Assembly (NCBI RefSeq): GCF_006542685.1
Contig: NZ_AP019736.1
Location: 2,654,001-2,718,000, forward strand
Origin: Alistipes dispar
Lineage (GTDB): Bacteria; Bacteroidota; Bacteroidia; Bacteroidales; Rikenellaceae
DNA length: 64,000 nucleotides
Reading direction: 5' to 3'
Numbering within the stretch: the first letter of the stretch is position 1; every line of letters starts with the position of its first letter. Shown here one piece after another: positions 63,100 to 64,000 of the stretch. The notes below the pieces were generated by a model, which was given only the letters and a program-made list of their open reading frames with translations, ran no database searches and was not told the origin of the DNA. The translations under genes and the position numbers were made by a program.

Positions 63100-64000
63100 C
63101 TACTCTTCCCGTTTTTTGAGTACGATACGTGCCAGCAACTCGATGCCGTAGATGGCGAGGAATCCCGCCGCGCAGAGCAGCACGGCTTCCGCGAGCAGCG
63201 ACGGTTTGTCGTACAGCGCCTCGAAATGCCCCGGGGCGATGTTTCGTTCCACGAGCGGCTGCAGGACCCCGTGGCTGTCGGTGTAGGTCTCGACGGTCTC
63301 CTTCCACGGCCACACCTTGTTGAGCGAGCCGACCATGAAGCCCATCAGCACCGCCACCGTGACGTCGTGCCAGCGTTTGAGCAGCCACGACAGCAGGTGC
63401 GAGAAGGAGATGATGCCGGCGGCGGCGCCGACGGCGAAAATAGCGATGACGGGAATGTTCAGGTCGCCGACGGCCTGCATGATATACTGGTACTTCCCCA
63501 GCAGCAACAGGATGAAGGCCCCGGAGATGCCGGGCAGGATCATGGCGCAGATGGCGACGGCCCCCGACAGCATGACGAACCACCAGTCGTTCGGCGTTTC
63601 GGTCGGCGTGGCGACGGTGATCCACCATGCGGCGGCGGCCCCCACGGCCAGTGCCGCGGCCGTGCGCCAGTCCCAACGGCCGATCTGTTTGGAAACCAGC
63701 AGTGCCGAGGCGACGATCAAACCGAAGAAGAACGACCAGATTTCGATCGGGTGATGTTCGAGCAGGTAGGTCATCAGCCGCGCCAGCGAGAAGACGGCGA
63801 TGGCGATGCCCGTCAGTACGGGCAGCAGGAAACGGCCGTTCACGTGCCGCCACAACTCGCCCAGCCGCAGGCGCGCCAGCAGCCGCAGGGCCGTGGCATC
63901 GACGCTGCGGATCGAGTCGATCAGTTCCTCGTAGATTCCCGAAATGAAGGCGATCGTGCCGCCCGAGACGCCCGGAACGACATCGGCCATACCCATGGCG
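63100..64000 (-). CDS. DUF368 family membrane protein (partial)
   Basis: The gene runs off the window: the frame continues through 64000 and the visible part begins AMGMADVVPGVSGG, the conserved DUF368 opening block, so about 20-30 N-terminal residues are missing. Roughly 300 residues with about eight membrane helices are seen; the second conserved block is LPGISGAFILLLLGKY. DUF368/PopT-type proteins have been linked to lipid carrier (undecaprenyl phosphate) translocation in other bacteria, so a role in envelope lipid recycling is possible here, but this is inference. It is followed by aroE after two bases. Confidence 0.92.
   Translation of the reverse strand, partial: AMGMADVVPGVSGGTIAFISGIYEELIDSIRSVDATALRLLARLRLGELWRHVNGRFLLPVLTGIAIAVFSLARLMTYLLEHHPIEIWSFFFGLIVASALLVSKQIGRWDWRTAAALAVGAAAAWWITVATPTETPNDWWFVMLSGAVAICAMILPGISGAFILLLLGKYQYIMQAVGDLNIPVIAIFAVGAAAGIISFSHLLSWLLKRWHDVTVAVLMGFMVGSLNKVWPWKETVETYTDSHGVLQPLVERNIAPGHFEALYDKPSLLAEAVLLCAAGFLAIYGIELLARIVLKKREE

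Overview
This 64 kb window looks like a chromosomal segment of a GC-rich member of the Bacteroidota, most likely Alistipes or another Rikenellaceae. That assignment is inferred from several things: FeoA fused to FeoB, a DUF3822-rsmD pair, a CidA/LrgAB pair, GH92 and PorV-type proteins, a Bacteroidetes-type Hc1 histone, and a tmRNA tag ending in YALAA. In addition, about twenty genes are preceded by the Bacteroidetes sigma factor signature (TTG or TTTG, 19-21 bases, then TAnnTTTG). Shine-Dalgarno sequences are mostly absent. Coding density is high. I see no insertion sequence, prophage, integrase, CRISPR array, rRNA operon or replication origin, so this is mostly core genome.

Layout. 1-1.1 kb: the tail of an unknown protein, a stack of hairpins and tRNA-Asp. 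1.1-2.9 kb (minus): hypothetical, DUF3822, rsmD. 2.9-7.8 kb (plus): DNA repair genes (RecD-like helicase, uracil-DNA glycosylase family, mutS). 7.9-11.5 kb (minus): udk, gyrB, ftsE. 11.7-12.1 kb: ssrA (tmRNA). 12.2-16 kb: GH92 alpha-mannosidase and a divergent aminotransferase. 16.1-20.2 kb (minus): an AspT/YidE-type transporter with purT, then lrgAB. 20.3-23.0 kb (minus): feoAB plus a 50-codon FeoB-associated protein. 23.1-28.8 kb (minus): a complete RND tripartite efflux pump. 29-30 kb (plus): an Hc1 histone and a lipoprotein nitroreductase. 30-33.5 kb (minus): a YtfJ-like protein, an Omp85-type barrel and a phosphoethanolamine transferase in one operon. 33.7-37.7 kb: tyrosine phosphatase, PorV-like protein, CatA-like acetyltransferase, fabG and a hexapeptide acetyltransferase. 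38-41.8 kb (plus): glyA, DUF2461, an esterase and an arginase-family protein. 41.9-45.1 kb (minus): glmM, an NlpE-like lipoprotein and an M20 dipeptidase. 45.2-51.7 kb (plus): nucleoside phosphorylase, dnaN, exonuclease, LysM/binding-fold protein, rex, short RibF and a thioesterase. 52-54 kb (minus): htpG. 54.3-64 kb: nitroreductase, EamA transporter, dnaE-trxA-epimerase, DUF2007, and DUF368-aroE-TonB-like.

How the genes work together. The window covers replication and repair (dnaE, dnaN, a DnaQ-type exonuclease, gyrB, mutS, RecD-like helicase, glycosylase), translation rescue (ssrA), the cell envelope (glmM, EptA-like transferase, Omp85-like and PorV-like proteins, LysM protein, lrgAB, RND pump), redox and iron handling (rex, trxA, feoAB) and central biosynthesis (glyA, purT, aroE, fabG). 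Convergent gene pairs are usually separated by a perfect or near-perfect hairpin acting as a two-way terminator.

I did not find a clearly new defence or mobile system. The points most worth a second look are three neighbouring genes whose promoters predict leaderless mRNAs, the envelope operon at 30-33.5 kb, a RibF lacking its kinase half, an arginase-fold protein with a substituted metal ligand, a cysteine-rich linker inside FeoAB, and a secreted protein with two TonB-C-like domains.
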